A stretch of DNA of 38,998 bases from Trinickia dabaoshanensis (GCF_002879885.1 NZ_PNYA01000045.1:1-38998); one strand, 5' to 3'; shown: positions 7,734 to 16,034, numbered from the stretch's first letter. The notes: generated from the letters alone by a model not told the origin. A program made the numbers and translations.

Positions 7734-8960
7734 TCAACCGCCGCTGATGCGCAGAAATTCCGCTAGGTCTGCGCCTCTGGGGCCTCTGGAAGGCCGTGCC
7801 TTCCAGTATCGGTGCATCTCGGTGCCCCAATTCTTCAGGTCAGTTTCGCTCGCTGCGTGAATTCGATCAAACGCGATGTGGTGCGACGCAGTCAGCAAAC
7901 GCGGGACAGCGGGAAGGCCAAAGCGAAGTCGCAAACGCGCGGCTGTTCGGCGCGCGCAGCCAATCGCACGCGCGATACGCCGGCAGTCACCTTGCTCGGC
8001 AACAAATATCCGTGCGAATCCTTGCACCGACTTGCTTGCATCGGCTGCGATCGGAGGTCGTGCCGACCAAATTGAAGTGCGGAACGTCGCTTGCTCGCAA
8101 TTCAAATCTTCAAATCGATCGAACAGGCTGGCGAGAGCCATCACGATCGCCATCCCAGGGGCACCCTGCCCGCGGAAGCCGGCATCGATCATCAAATCGC
8201 GCCCTTCATAGCTGGGATGCAACAACATAGGACGATGCTTTTGGAGCCAGTCATTTGGGAACCGCGACCGAACGTGGCGGCTAATCGAGGAGCATGAATG
8301 ATGTTTTTTCGCGCTCCCGATGGCAAGTTCAATGCACCGTTGTCTGACGCGAAGTCGGAGACGTGATGGCTCGACGCGCTGCGTAAGTAACGAAACGGCG
8401 AATGCCCTATACCGTGCCACGGCCTCGTCCTGCCAGTTGGGACTTGTTTCCAAAACGTACCTCGTGCCTTTTACATAGTGACTGGGCAAGCGCTCCGCTG
8501 CTCTGTCATCGTGTACAAGGCAGAGCACCTTGTGATGATGAATGCAAATATCAACGCCTGGGAGTTGATGCTCCCGCCTCCACCAACAGAAACCAACGTC
8601 AATGGCATCTTGTTGGGCGCATTCCAAGCAAAAACGTAGGTGCTTGAGAATCTGACTGTCGGCAGGCTTTAACCACGCCGCCACGAGATCTTGGTAACTG
8701 TAGCGTTCCTTATTTCCCGGTGGACAGGCGTATGTGAACGGTAGCAGCGAATGGTTTGCTAAATAGGTTTCGGAATCTATTCCGAGTCGAGTCGAAATAA
8801 CCTTAAAAGGCTGTCGGAATTCGTCGCGCTTGCGATGATCTCTGGATTTACCCAACAATATCCGTCGAAGATCCGCGAGCGTTGAGATTCCGTTAAGGTA
8901 TGAAATACGTCCGGAGTGAGCGACCCCGAGTTCGCCCGGCATCGCTTGGGCAATGATCAT
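7734..8960 (-). CDS. tniQ: TniQ/TnsD-like target-selection protein (second copy)
   Basis: A 408-residue TniQ-family protein. The zinc-finger core is clear: C111 and C114 (CLEC), then a WWRREHQLPG segment that is a hallmark of the family, then C139 and H142 (CIHHH). The N-terminus (PGELGVAHSGRISYLNG) also fits. The C-terminal third has a basic helix-turn-helix-like segment (CRRIARAIGCARRTAARLRL), which may bind target DNA. In Tn7-like transposition TniQ/TnsD proteins recognise the target and recruit TnsC. The ATG shares one base with the stop of the Xre gene (TGATG), so the two are translationally coupled. It differs clearly in sequence from the plus-strand TniQ, so it is a distinct selector rather than a recent copy. 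Confidence 0.8.
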   Translation of the reverse strand: MIIAQAMPGELGVAHSGRISYLNGISTLADLRRILLGKSRDHRKRDEFRQPFKVISTRLGIDSETYLANHSLLPFTYACPPGNKERYSYQDLVAAWLKPADSQILKHLRFCLECAQQDAIDVGFCWWRREHQLPGVDICIHHHKVLCLVHDDRAAERLPSHYVKGTRYVLETSPNWQDEAVARYRAFAVSLLTQRVEPSRLRLRVRQRCIELAIGSAKKHHSCSSISRHVRSRFPNDWLQKHRPMLLHPSYEGRDLMIDAGFRGQGAPGMAIVMALASLFDRFEDLNCEQATFRTSIWSARPPIAADASKSVQGFARIFVAEQGDCRRIARAIGCARRTAARLRLRFGLPAVPRLLTASHHIAFDRIHAASETDLKNWGTEMHRYWKARPSRGPRGADLAEFLRISGG

Positions 8961-9325
8961 CAGCGTTTTGCCTCCCTTTTGACGAACCGCATTGCCAGTT
9001 CATCGAGCTCCGCCAAGCTTCGGATCACTTGTGCAAGCGCATGCGCGTGCTGGTCGCTGCCGTCCCAAACTTCAGCGAGAGCAGACATGAGTTCCGAATT
9101 CCGACGCGCATCAGTGTGTCGGCCGCAATTTAGCCGACGGGATGCATAGATGCATATCTTATCCAGGAGCCGTGTATGTCGAACGATGCGTCCAGCGAGG
9201 ATGCGACTCACTTGCGACTGACTGGCGCCTACGGCACGAGCCAGTTCTGACTGCGTTACACCCGCCCCTTTAAAGCGAGGTGCGAGCTTCAAGCCTAGGC
9301 GCTGCGGATTCGATGATGTTGGCAT
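8960..9325 (-). CDS. Xre-family helix-turn-helix regulator of the second tniQ
   Basis: A 121-residue protein (from ATG 9325). It has an N-terminal HTH of the Xre/Cro type (VTQSELARAVGASQSQVSRILAGR), where the second helix and recognition helix are easily seen, and a helical C-terminal half of unknown role. In-frame ATGs also exist at 9364, 9346 and 9328. I prefer 9325 because a GAAGAG ribosome binding site lies five bases upstream. The stop overlaps the tniQ start, so it probably controls that gene and its own promoter. A perfect palindrome directly upstream (9341-9354) is a candidate operator. It is divergent from the tnsABC operon and may repress that too (inference). Confidence 0.75.
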   Translation of the reverse strand: MPTSSNPQRLGLKLAPRFKGAGVTQSELARAVGASQSQVSRILAGRIVRHTRLLDKICIYASRRLNCGRHTDARRNSELMSALAEVWDGSDQHAHALAQVIRSLAELDELAMRFVKREAKR

Positions 9326-9340
9326 CATATCTCTTCGATC

Positions 9341-9354
9341 ATGCATATGTGCAT
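9341..9354. promoter_or_regulatory. Palindrome upstream of the Xre gene, candidate operator
   Basis: ATGCA-TATG-TGCAT is a perfect inverted repeat with a 4-base centre. It lies 16 bases upstream of the preferred Xre start at 9325, where a dimeric HTH repressor would be expected to bind. If the start were 9364 the palindrome would lie inside the coding region. Confidence 0.4.
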
Positions 9355-9519
9355 AGTAGTACATAAGAAGAGGAATGCAATAGTTCGGACGGATTGCTCC
9401 GATCGTGCGCCACGGGTCATTTCAATCGAAGTTTGTGTCTATTTAGTTGCGATAAAATTAATCGTGCGGAGTATGGATAGGTGTTATGGCTTAAATCGAT
9501 TCTTTTTGAATTGCATTGA

Positions 9520-9550
9520 AAAATTTGTTCTGATTGAATAAAATTTGTTC
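9520..9550 (+). repeat. Direct repeat with 20-base period upstream of the plus-strand operon
   Basis: The 11-mer AAAATTTGTTC occurs at 9520-9530 and again at 9540-9550. The period of 20 bases puts both copies on the same face of the helix, as for two operator half-sites of a regulator. It sits in the AT-rich divergent promoter region just before the small DNA-binding protein gene. Confidence 0.45.
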
Positions 9551-9571
9551 ATCGTTTTTCAAGTCTCCACA

Positions 9572-9847
9572 ATGTTGCCCAACAGAACACGCGAAGAAGT
9601 TCGGGATGCCTTTTCTGCTCACGGCATAACAGTCGTCGAGTGGGCGCGTGCACACGGGTTCAGCCCGGACTCGGTGTATGCCGTCCTTCTGGGGCGTACG
9701 CGCGGAGTGCGCGGGGAGGCCCATCGGATTGCAGTTGCGCTGGGGCTTAAGTCGTCGGCGGAAACGCCGAACCCGATGGTATGGCCATCGAATGGCCCGG
9801 ATCGACCAGTCGAGACTCAGCAGGAGGGGCGCATGTCGAACAATTGA
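9572..9847 (+). CDS. Small phage-type DNA-binding regulator
   Basis: A 91-residue protein with a single helix-turn-helix (residues 13-45): GITVVEWARAHGFSPDSVYAVLLGR, followed by a basic segment and the RGEAHRIAVALGL helix. Proteins of this kind are common as small regulators in betaproteobacterial phages and transposons. It starts at ATG 9572; an upstream in-frame TTG at 9545 would overlap the direct repeat and is less likely. The ribosome binding site is weak. It is the first gene on the plus strand of the Tn7-like module, and a terminator follows directly, so it may be transcribed separately from tnsABC. A role in controlling the module is inferred from position. Confidence 0.65.
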   Translation: MLPNRTREEVRDAFSAHGITVVEWARAHGFSPDSVYAVLLGRTRGVRGEAHRIAVALGLKSSAETPNPMVWPSNGPDRPVETQQEGRMSNN

Positions 9848-9864
9848 TTTGGGGGGGGAAGCAC

Positions 9865-9899
9865 AAAGGCCGCAGCTCTTGCAGGAGCATGCGGCCTTT
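9865..9899 (+). terminator. Rho-independent terminator or attenuator before tnsA
   Basis: Ten-base perfect arms AAAGGCCGCA (9865-9874) and TGCGGCCTTT (9890-9899) with a further inner GCTC/GAGC pairing enclose a short loop. The stem is very stable and ends in TTT, but no long U-tract follows. It could terminate the small regulator gene or act as an attenuator before the transposase genes. The arms also begin with A-runs, so it may work in both directions. Eight G residues in a row (9851-9858) precede it. Confidence 0.6.
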
Positions 9900-10073
9900 C
9901 TGGACGTGCATATCGCTTTCAGGTTGCGATTACATGTATCGTCGTCCACAGCTTTGCCTTTGTCAAGGCGAAGTTGTGGGCCCTGCTTTTCCCCGTTTTT
10001 TCGGTGTCGTATCAGCTCTACGTGCCCGCCCGCCGGGTGCGCAGGCATCGTTCACTCGACGAAGGGGAACACA

Positions 10074-11060
10074 ATGCAATCTACTCGCTCAGCGGCAAAG
10101 TCATCACGCATGATGGCACTGGTTCGGCGTTATGAAAGCCGTCAAGGGATAGACAGGACCGGGGCCCAGTATCAACCAGCCATCAAAGCTGTCCGCGGGG
10201 AAGCGCCCAGCATGTCGCGGTGTAGTCAGATCTTATCGTCCAAACTCCAGAGGTCCGTGCATGTTTTAAGTTCCACCGAGGCCGCCGCCGCGGTCGTAGC
10301 GCTTCATTGTCCAGCGCTCGTCGATCTGCTGGAGCAGCGATGCTTACCGCTCGAGCCAGCCCGCCACCCGGCATCGCTCTATAACGATGCGAGTCCCAAC
10401 TTACTGTGGTTGCCCGGAACGATTCGGGTGGCTGAACGGCTCGAACTCACAAAATACCAACCGCGCTTCGTGGCGGAAGACGCCGACGGTGCTTATCACG
10501 TGCCTATCCCGTTGGTCGGCGATCTGTTGCTGATTCTGCGTGACGCGGCCGGCGTCTATGCGGTGAATTGGACCGTGAAGCGCACCGAGGAGGCATTCCT
10601 CGAGCGGCAGGGTCTGCGCCCGCTACGTCGTCGCAGCCACGAAAGCGTCATGCACGCCACAGCGCGCCATCGGATCGAGGAAGTCTGCTACCAGGAATGC
10701 GGGATTCCGACGCATCGGGTCACCCGAGCGACGTTTGATCAGACGCTGGTCGATAACTTGCGAATGTTGATTCCGTGGGACAGTCGACGGACCGACTTAC
10801 AGGAGTTGCAGCGCGAGGAGATGGTCAGTGCTTTTTGCGGCATCGTCGGCACGGAACGCGCACCGCTCGATTTGTTGGAATCGCTGGGTAAGCAGTTCAG
10901 GTGCGAACGGCGGGACTGCTTGGTTGTGTTGTACCAGGCGATCTGGCGCCGTGAGTTGATCGTTGATCTCTTTAAGCCGGTACTCGTCAATAAGCCCCTC
11001 AGGCCGGAACGGACGAATCCATTCCATCGCTATGCGCAATTGTTCGCGCGAGGTGCGTAA
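10074..11060 (+). CDS. tnsA: TnsA-like endonuclease of a Tn7-like transposon
   Basis: A 328-residue protein. TnsA cuts the 5' ends of the transposon during cut-and-paste movement, together with TnsB. The N-terminal restriction-endonuclease-like fold is suggested by E69, D150 (in PLVGDLLLIL) and a strand ending NWTVK (K169). These match the E...D...(Q/E)xK active-site order of the family, but the position of the usual Gln or Glu is a Thr (T167). The C-terminal part (LVVLYQAIWRRELIVDLFKP) resembles the winged-helix domain that contacts TnsC. ATG 10074 has a good ribosome binding site (GAAGGGGA). The stop overlaps the tnsB start (TAATG). The frame is open upstream to 9648, but that part overlaps the small regulator and the terminator. 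Confidence 0.8.
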   Translation: MQSTRSAAKSSRMMALVRRYESRQGIDRTGAQYQPAIKAVRGEAPSMSRCSQILSSKLQRSVHVLSSTEAAAAVVALHCPALVDLLEQRCLPLEPARHPASLYNDASPNLLWLPGTIRVAERLELTKYQPRFVAEDADGAYHVPIPLVGDLLLILRDAAGVYAVNWTVKRTEEAFLERQGLRPLRRRSHESVMHATARHRIEEVCYQECGIPTHRVTRATFDQTLVDNLRMLIPWDSRRTDLQELQREEMVSAFCGIVGTERAPLDLLESLGKQFRCERRDCLVVLYQAIWRRELIVDLFKPVLVNKPLRPERTNPFHRYAQLFARGA

Positions 11061-13072
11061 TGAACATCGGGTCCTTGCTTGAATTTCCTGAAGGGTACCG
11101 CGGCATCCCCAAGTCGGCCAAGCTGCACTTGCTCGATAACTTCCATTCGCCGACATGGACCTTTTTGGTCGAGTTCATCGACGCAAAGGAGAAAAGAGCG
11201 GTAATACGACGGATAGCGCGCCCGGATTTCGAGTCCGGACTTCTCGAACACGCGATTTGCGTGAGCGGCACGCAGCCATCGCTGCCGCCTTGGCTGGTTT
11301 CACTCGAAGGGATTGATCTACAGAGCATTGAAGCCGCTAGAGGCCGTGGCAAACACTCCAACGTCGACAGGGTAACGGCTCGTTTGTGCGAGATTCAGCC
11401 TTTGCTAAGTCGCGTTGAACAAATATTTTGCTCCGGCGATCCGTCGCGGGCCATCGCTGCGCTGGCTCGTGTCTTTGCACCGCGGTCCCATCCGAATCGC
11501 CTCTGCTTGTGGTTCGCCTGCTACCGTGTGTTTGGGAGCGAACGTGCCCTTTATCCATCGTACATTCGCATTGGACACTGGGATCGCAAAAGCATATCCG
11601 CGTGCAAGCCGCTGGGTCTTCCACCCCGAGGTGGCCGTGGCACGTACTTTCATGTCGACGACAATGCACGCCGGACCATAGAAAATGGCTACGCTAAGTG
11701 CATGGACATCGGAAGCAAGTGGCCTGAAGTCTACGTTAAGATTCTCAAGAACGATTTCAACTGCACGACCGTGGGCAAGGGCGAGGAATTACGCATCGTC
11801 TCGCGTGACAGTAACCCCTTTCCCACCATCAATCAGGTAACGTACTGTACCCGCAAAGCCTACAGCCCAGGTTTGCGGAGTGAGGCCATCTACGGGGCTA
11901 GCCGTGTGCGTCAGCGCCTTGCCCCGGACCAAGGCCGATACAGTCGAGGTGTTGCAAACGTTTTCGAACGCGCGGAGGCTGACGGCTATTTCCGCAAGGA
12001 TCGCCTCCGTGATTTCGCCGGAAGGCCTTCCGACAAAAAATTCTGCGTAGTCAGACTCGTCGATGTCTTATCTGGCGTGATCGCAGGTGTCGGGTTCGCT
12101 TGGGGAAGTGAAACCGCAGACGCGTACCGGATGGCCCTTTTTTGCGCCTCCATTCGAAAGGCTGAATTTGCCCGACTCTTTGGCCTCGAGATCAGTGATG
12201 AGGACTGGCCATGCATCGGCTTACCCGCGCACCTATCGATAGACCGCGGACCTGGGGCAGCGCAAACCGTCTTGGGTGACGATCGTTACATTGGCTGGCG
12301 CGAGCTGACGGCGTCGTTCTCGCCCATGGATAAGGCGAGTGTCGAATCCTCCCATCCGAGGACCGTCCGGACAGAAGGGCGGCCGATAAAATTCCAAAGC
12401 ACCTTGACACCGGTCGATGCGGCAAAGGACGAAATACTCAGAGCGATAAAAGACAATTGGAGCAGCGACGCGAGCGAGCGTCTGACGCCCGACATGATTG
12501 AACTCAATAACCCGCCCAATCCGATGAGCATCTGGGAATGGCTTGATAAACGTGGTCGCACGAGTGCGGAATTGATCAGCTCTGATGAAGCGGTTCGTAC
12601 CTTCCTAACACCGGTTGAGTTCAAGGCAACACGGGACTCTCTCCGTCTCGATGCCCGCAGTTTTGCGTCGCAGGAATTGGAAGCTGCGGGCTTCCGCCAA
12701 CGACTGCCGCGATCGCAGACGTTGAAGGTGCCTGGCTATGCGATGAATCTGTGCGTGCGCCACGCTTGGGTCAAGGTCGATCATCGTCTTATTCCCGTTG
12801 ACGCGCAATTGCCAATCCGGGACGACGATGCCCAGTTGTACTCCACTACTCTTCACCTTGCCGCTGAGGTCCAGCAACTGGCGGCGATGCGGTCGGATCA
12901 ACGGGAGCGCGCAATTGGTGAGGAATTGAAGTACCAGCAGGCATGCGAGGCAGCTACGGGCAAAGACCCTACTGCCGGCACGTGGGCTTCGGCCAAGGGT
13001 AAACGCCGGGGAAAGAGCCGAATACAGTCGAACGCGGAGCGTGATGCCTTGACTCCGAGGGCCACGCCATGA
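11060..13072 (+). CDS. tnsB: TnsB-like DDE transposase
   Basis: A 670-residue transposase with an integrase core. Candidate catalytic residues are D308 (EADGYF), D395 (HLSIDRGPG) and E429 (KASVESSH), with the strand VVRLVDVLSGVIAG between the first two, as in Mu/Tn7-type enzymes. TnsB binds the transposon ends and joins 3' ends to the target. The N-terminal 200 residues would be the end-binding domains, and the C-terminus (from about 600) is charged and basic, as expected for the tail that contacts TnsC. The length is near the Tn7 TnsB length of about 700. The gene overlaps tnsA by one base and tnsC by four (ATGA), so the three are translationally coupled. Confidence 0.88.
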   Translation: MNIGSLLEFPEGYRGIPKSAKLHLLDNFHSPTWTFLVEFIDAKEKRAVIRRIARPDFESGLLEHAICVSGTQPSLPPWLVSLEGIDLQSIEAARGRGKHSNVDRVTARLCEIQPLLSRVEQIFCSGDPSRAIAALARVFAPRSHPNRLCLWFACYRVFGSERALYPSYIRIGHWDRKSISACKPLGLPPRGGRGTYFHVDDNARRTIENGYAKCMDIGSKWPEVYVKILKNDFNCTTVGKGEELRIVSRDSNPFPTINQVTYCTRKAYSPGLRSEAIYGASRVRQRLAPDQGRYSRGVANVFERAEADGYFRKDRLRDFAGRPSDKKFCVVRLVDVLSGVIAGVGFAWGSETADAYRMALFCASIRKAEFARLFGLEISDEDWPCIGLPAHLSIDRGPGAAQTVLGDDRYIGWRELTASFSPMDKASVESSHPRTVRTEGRPIKFQSTLTPVDAAKDEILRAIKDNWSSDASERLTPDMIELNNPPNPMSIWEWLDKRGRTSAELISSDEAVRTFLTPVEFKATRDSLRLDARSFASQELEAAGFRQRLPRSQTLKVPGYAMNLCVRHAWVKVDHRLIPVDAQLPIRDDDAQLYSTTLHLAAEVQQLAAMRSDQRERAIGEELKYQQACEAATGKDPTAGTWASAKGKRRGKSRIQSNAERDALTPRATP

Positions 13073-14475
13073 AGAACCTCACGCCATGGGCGAAGCGATT
13101 CGTCAATCTCGACGACAAAACGATTGAAGCGCGAACGAGATTATCACCAGACCCGGTCGTGTTACCTCACTCGATTTCTGCTGGCATGGCTGCCTCGACT
13201 TTGCTTTGCGGGCTCGAGTCAATTTTCGTTGCAACGCCACCCGGCATTCGAGTCATTCGTCGTATCGTCGATGTGGCGGCGACATATTCCCGAGCGGTCT
13301 TTCCGGAAGTCGATCCGCGATCTTTCATGGCTCAGCTTTACGACTTCGAATCCGTAAAACTAGCACCTCGCCCTGCGATTTGCCTCACCGGTCTCGCAGG
13401 TAGCGGAAAGAGCGCCTTGCTTAAAGCGGTGACCAGATTGTTACCGGACACGGAGTGCGAGGGCCACCCTGGCCAACCCCTTCCCCTACGCAGTTTCCTC
13501 TACCTTGCAGTGAAAGAGCACGACACCGAGGCTGCAATCTTCAACTCGCTGCGAGAATCGACGGCGCGTTGGCGTGACCCAGCGCACACCGCGCATGTTT
13601 CGCTCTCGAACGAGGCTGTCCGCAGGAAAAGGGTGGGAAGCGTTAGCGGAGAGATGCCTGTTGCGCAACGCGGGGTCTTTCGTGACGGGGTATCGGCAAT
13701 ATTGCTTGATGAGCTGCAGTTCCTCGCACAGAGCGGCGCAACTACCCGAGTTACGAAGACTCTCCTACTTCATACCTACCTTGGGCCACCTCTTTTGTAT
13801 GCTGCCAATTACGACATGGTCCACGGCCTGGCAAAGCGTGCGCAGCAGTATCGCGATAGGCTGCTGTCGAACCCGCTTGTCATGTTGCCCGATTGCCTCG
13901 AGTGCGCGGATGAACTGGCCGGGTGGACCGAATATTTGGGCGAGATACTTCGCGTGGCGAACGGCGGCTTAGCTTTCGATCAAACAAAGGACGCTGAACT
14001 ATTGCATAGGTACAGTTTTGGGCTCCGCAGAAAGCTCCAACTCTTACTCTCAATCGCTTACGGCCGCGCCCGTGAAAGCGGCAAGTCATGCGCACACCTC
14101 GGTGATATTGATTGGGCATACAAGTCCACTCATTATCAGATACATCGGGCGGATGTCGAGGAACTAGCTGGCATAGAGGTGGGCGCGACATCACGGCGAA
14201 GCGATCTTGTCTGTCCGTTCGAGGTGGAAGAGCGCGTTAAGGCGGCGCGGCTGAGGCTCTATCGAACCCGGCTTAGGGAGGAGACGGACCAGCGCGTAGT
14301 GGTCGCGGCGATGAATCCGCTGGAAGCTAAGGAATATGCATCGGCCGGTGGTGCTGTCGGCAAAGTCGGCGTTGCCCCGAATGGTCGATCGAGCGGGCCC
14401 CGGGTGAAAAAGCCGGTCTCGGCGACGTCCCTGTCGGAGGGGCGGCAACGTTTTAAGAGGGGGCGTGAGAGGTAG
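13069..14475 (+). CDS. tnsC: TnsC-like AAA+ regulator
   Basis: A 468-residue AAA+ ATPase. Walker A is GLAGSGKS (108-115) and Walker B is ILLDE (211-215). TnsC-type proteins form ATP-dependent filaments on target DNA, link the TniQ target selector to the TnsA-TnsB transposase, and give target immunity. The N-terminal 100 residues would bind the selector; the basic C-terminal tail (from about 440) probably contacts TnsA or TnsB. The start ATG lies in the 4-base overlap with tnsB. All expected ATPase motifs are present and no break was seen, so it is probably functional. Confidence 0.87.
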   Translation: MKNLTPWAKRFVNLDDKTIEARTRLSPDPVVLPHSISAGMAASTLLCGLESIFVATPPGIRVIRRIVDVAATYSRAVFPEVDPRSFMAQLYDFESVKLAPRPAICLTGLAGSGKSALLKAVTRLLPDTECEGHPGQPLPLRSFLYLAVKEHDTEAAIFNSLRESTARWRDPAHTAHVSLSNEAVRRKRVGSVSGEMPVAQRGVFRDGVSAILLDELQFLAQSGATTRVTKTLLLHTYLGPPLLYAANYDMVHGLAKRAQQYRDRLLSNPLVMLPDCLECADELAGWTEYLGEILRVANGGLAFDQTKDAELLHRYSFGLRRKLQLLLSIAYGRARESGKSCAHLGDIDWAYKSTHYQIHRADVEELAGIEVGATSRRSDLVCPFEVEERVKAARLRLYRTRLREETDQRVVVAAMNPLEAKEYASAGGAVGKVGVAPNGRSSGPRVKKPVSATSLSEGRQRFKRGRER

Positions 14476-14574
14476 CAGCCCGTGTCTACATGGCGGACAT
14501 TGACACTACATGTCTGCGCTTCTCGCGGCGTGCCCGTGATAGCTGCCGGTTCCTCGGAATGGGTGGAGGTCCAA

Positions 14575-15582
14575 ATGGTAACTGCATCTGAAATTCAGCC
14601 GCCCTTAGGCTTGCGGATTCCACTTCCCGTCGGGGAGTGGTTACCAGACGAGACGATTTTTAGTCTCGCGAGTCGCCACCACGTCGTCGCATGTAACCGG
14701 CGCGGCTCGGATACCTGTATGCAGTTGTTCGGTCACGCGCGCGTGGGGAGTAAGCATGACGTTCCATCGCGACTTGATACGTTCGTCGCTAGAACTGGTG
14801 GGCAACTCGGCAGCGTAGAGGAGATCGTATTTGAGCGCACTATCTTGCCTTTGTATTTTCCCTTGACGTCAAAAGAGCGGATGGAGGACATCATTCGAAC
14901 CGTGCGAGATACGATGACGGGGTCGCTCCGGTATCCGCTGTACATGCTCTTGAATCGCTTTTCCGCCGTTCATCCGCTAAAGGCTTGCGAGCAATGCATC
15001 GATGAAGATGTCAAGCAGTTTCAGGTTGCTTATTGGCATCGTGCTCATCAATACCCTGGCGTCTGGATATGCCCGACCCATAACAGGGAGCTTCGCGAAA
15101 TCACGATGTCCATTGGACGATCCCGCGGTTACGGTTGGTCCCTGCCAAGGAAGGAGCATTTCGCACGCGCGTCGAACACGTGTTCGCTTGCGAGCGTTGA
15201 ACCTGACCGTACCGTCTTGCTCTGCCGATTGGCTTTCGCCGCCGCCGCTCTCGCCGCGCTGACGCCCAACGTCTTCATTGAGAAAGAAAGAGCGGTGCGA
15301 ACATACAGGAACAGGCTCATTGCGCTGGGGATGCGAAGTACATCTGGGGAGCTGCAGCTATCGCGATGTGTAACGTCGGTGCTCGAGGCGGCGATGCCGC
15401 TCCGGTCAGTACCTGAACTCTTGGCGCTGCCTGCGAACGAACGTCAGGCGCGTGCGTACATAATGCGATTGACTTGGTTGCCCGTTCAGAATATGCACGT
15501 CTTGCTGCATCTCTTCTCGATTGTTTGGCTTTTTCGGAATTGGAATTGCTTTTGGGATAGTTACCTGACCTGTACCGGATAG
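14575..15582 (+). CDS. tniQ: TniQ-family target-selection protein (in the tnsABC operon)
   Basis: A 335-residue TniQ protein. It has the N-terminal signature (RIPLPVGEWLPDETIFSLASRHH) and a zinc finger with C138, C141, C166 and H169 around the diagnostic WHRAHQYPG segment. I chose ATG 14575 because a strong GGAGGT lies just upstream (14565-14570); a GTG at 14482 is also in frame but gives an unrelated leader. The gap to tnsC is about 100 bases, so it is probably in the same transcript. The protein is shorter than TnsD (about 500 residues) and resembles the shorter TniQ/CAST-type proteins in length. No cas genes are near, so it may act by direct DNA recognition or need the second TniQ. Confidence 0.82.
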   Translation: MVTASEIQPPLGLRIPLPVGEWLPDETIFSLASRHHVVACNRRGSDTCMQLFGHARVGSKHDVPSRLDTFVARTGGQLGSVEEIVFERTILPLYFPLTSKERMEDIIRTVRDTMTGSLRYPLYMLLNRFSAVHPLKACEQCIDEDVKQFQVAYWHRAHQYPGVWICPTHNRELREITMSIGRSRGYGWSLPRKEHFARASNTCSLASVEPDRTVLLCRLAFAAAALAALTPNVFIEKERAVRTYRNRLIALGMRSTSGELQLSRCVTSVLEAAMPLRSVPELLALPANERQARAYIMRLTWLPVQNMHVLLHLFSIVWLFRNWNCFWDSYLTCTG

Positions 15583-15605
15583 CGATGGTCCGCGGATGTA
15601 GGATC

Positions 15606-15845
15606 ATGTTGACTGCACTTGAGCGCACCAAGATCGCTGAGGAATTTCCTGGGTATGTTTCGCGGATGATGCACCATCTGTCGCGCGGTGCCCGGAGCAA
15701 ATCGGCGGTACGGGCTCAGGCGGGGCTACGGGCCTATGGCGTCACCAGATGTACCGCGGCACGTGTGTATCACCATGAGGGAAAGCGAGGAGGCGCGCGC
15801 CATCTGGAAACGTCGGTTCTTCGCACCGCGTGGCGATTTTCATGA
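15606..15845 (+). CDS. Possible small hypothetical protein downstream of tniQ
   Basis: A 79-residue frame beginning at ATG 15606, with AGGA (15600-15603) a few bases upstream. It is basic (many Arg and Lys), has no cysteine motif or membrane segment, and shows no family I recognise. It directly follows tniQ, so it could be a last gene of the operon or simply an open frame in the transposon's right end region. The end overlaps the last codons of the GAF fragment on the other strand by six bases, which weakens the case. Confidence 0.25.
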   Translation: MLTALERTKIAEEFPGYVSRMMHHLSRGARSKSAVRAQAGLRAYGVTRCTAARVYHHEGKRGGARHLETSVLRTAWRFS

Positions 15846-16034
15846 CGTCTTGGTTCCGTTAGCCTTGTGCCAGTGCAATTGGCGCGTGCGCATAGCAAGG
15901 TTTATCCGGTCCGCTAACAGACCGGCGAGCAATCGAAGCGTTTGTTTTCCTTGAGCATCCAGCACGCGCGGTGCCCGATCAATGACGCAAAGGCTGCCCA
16001 GAGCGAATCCGTCCACATCGCGCAGGGCGGCTCC
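15840..16034 (-). pseudogene. 3' fragment of a GAF-domain protein
   Basis: The minus frame reads as the final part of a GAF domain: GAALRDVDGFALGSLCVID (a typical strand-loop-strand of GAF sensors), then a helix LRLLAGLLADRI and a short tail to the stop at 15840. Upstream of about 16034 the family match ends abruptly, where the plus-strand FAD oxidoreductase fragment begins. So the gene is 5'-truncated and has no start. GAF proteins of this type usually precede GGDEF or kinase domains, or stand alone; which cannot be told. Confidence 0.6.

Larger units (their letters stand above)
7734..15582. mobile_element. Tn7-like transposition module (TnsABC, two TniQ proteins, two regulators)
   Basis: The block contains tnsA, tnsB, tnsC and tniQ overlapping or closely spaced on the plus strand, plus a second tniQ with an Xre regulator on the minus strand. 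In known Tn7-like elements TnsA and TnsB cut the 5' and 3' strands, TnsC is the AAA+ regulator and TniQ/TnsD proteins choose the target. Having two TniQ proteins would allow two target choices. No Cas genes or CRISPR array are present, so RNA-guided insertion is not suggested. The coordinates are those of the genes; the true transposon ends and cargo limits were not found. The candidate defence operon at 1969-4537 could be cargo. Confidence 0.75.

Noticed and set aside
9648-10073. Upstream extension of tnsA to 9648
   Set aside because: It would overlap the small DNA-binding protein and the terminator hairpin; ATG 10074 has a strong ribosome binding site.
9902-10113. A small membrane-like protein between the terminator and tnsA
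   Set aside because: One frame reads hydrophobic residues, but it has no ATG or GTG in a suitable place and overlaps the tnsA start.
7734-15582. A CRISPR-associated transposon
   Set aside because: No cas genes, no repeat-spacer array and no cas-like fragments near the TniQ proteins.
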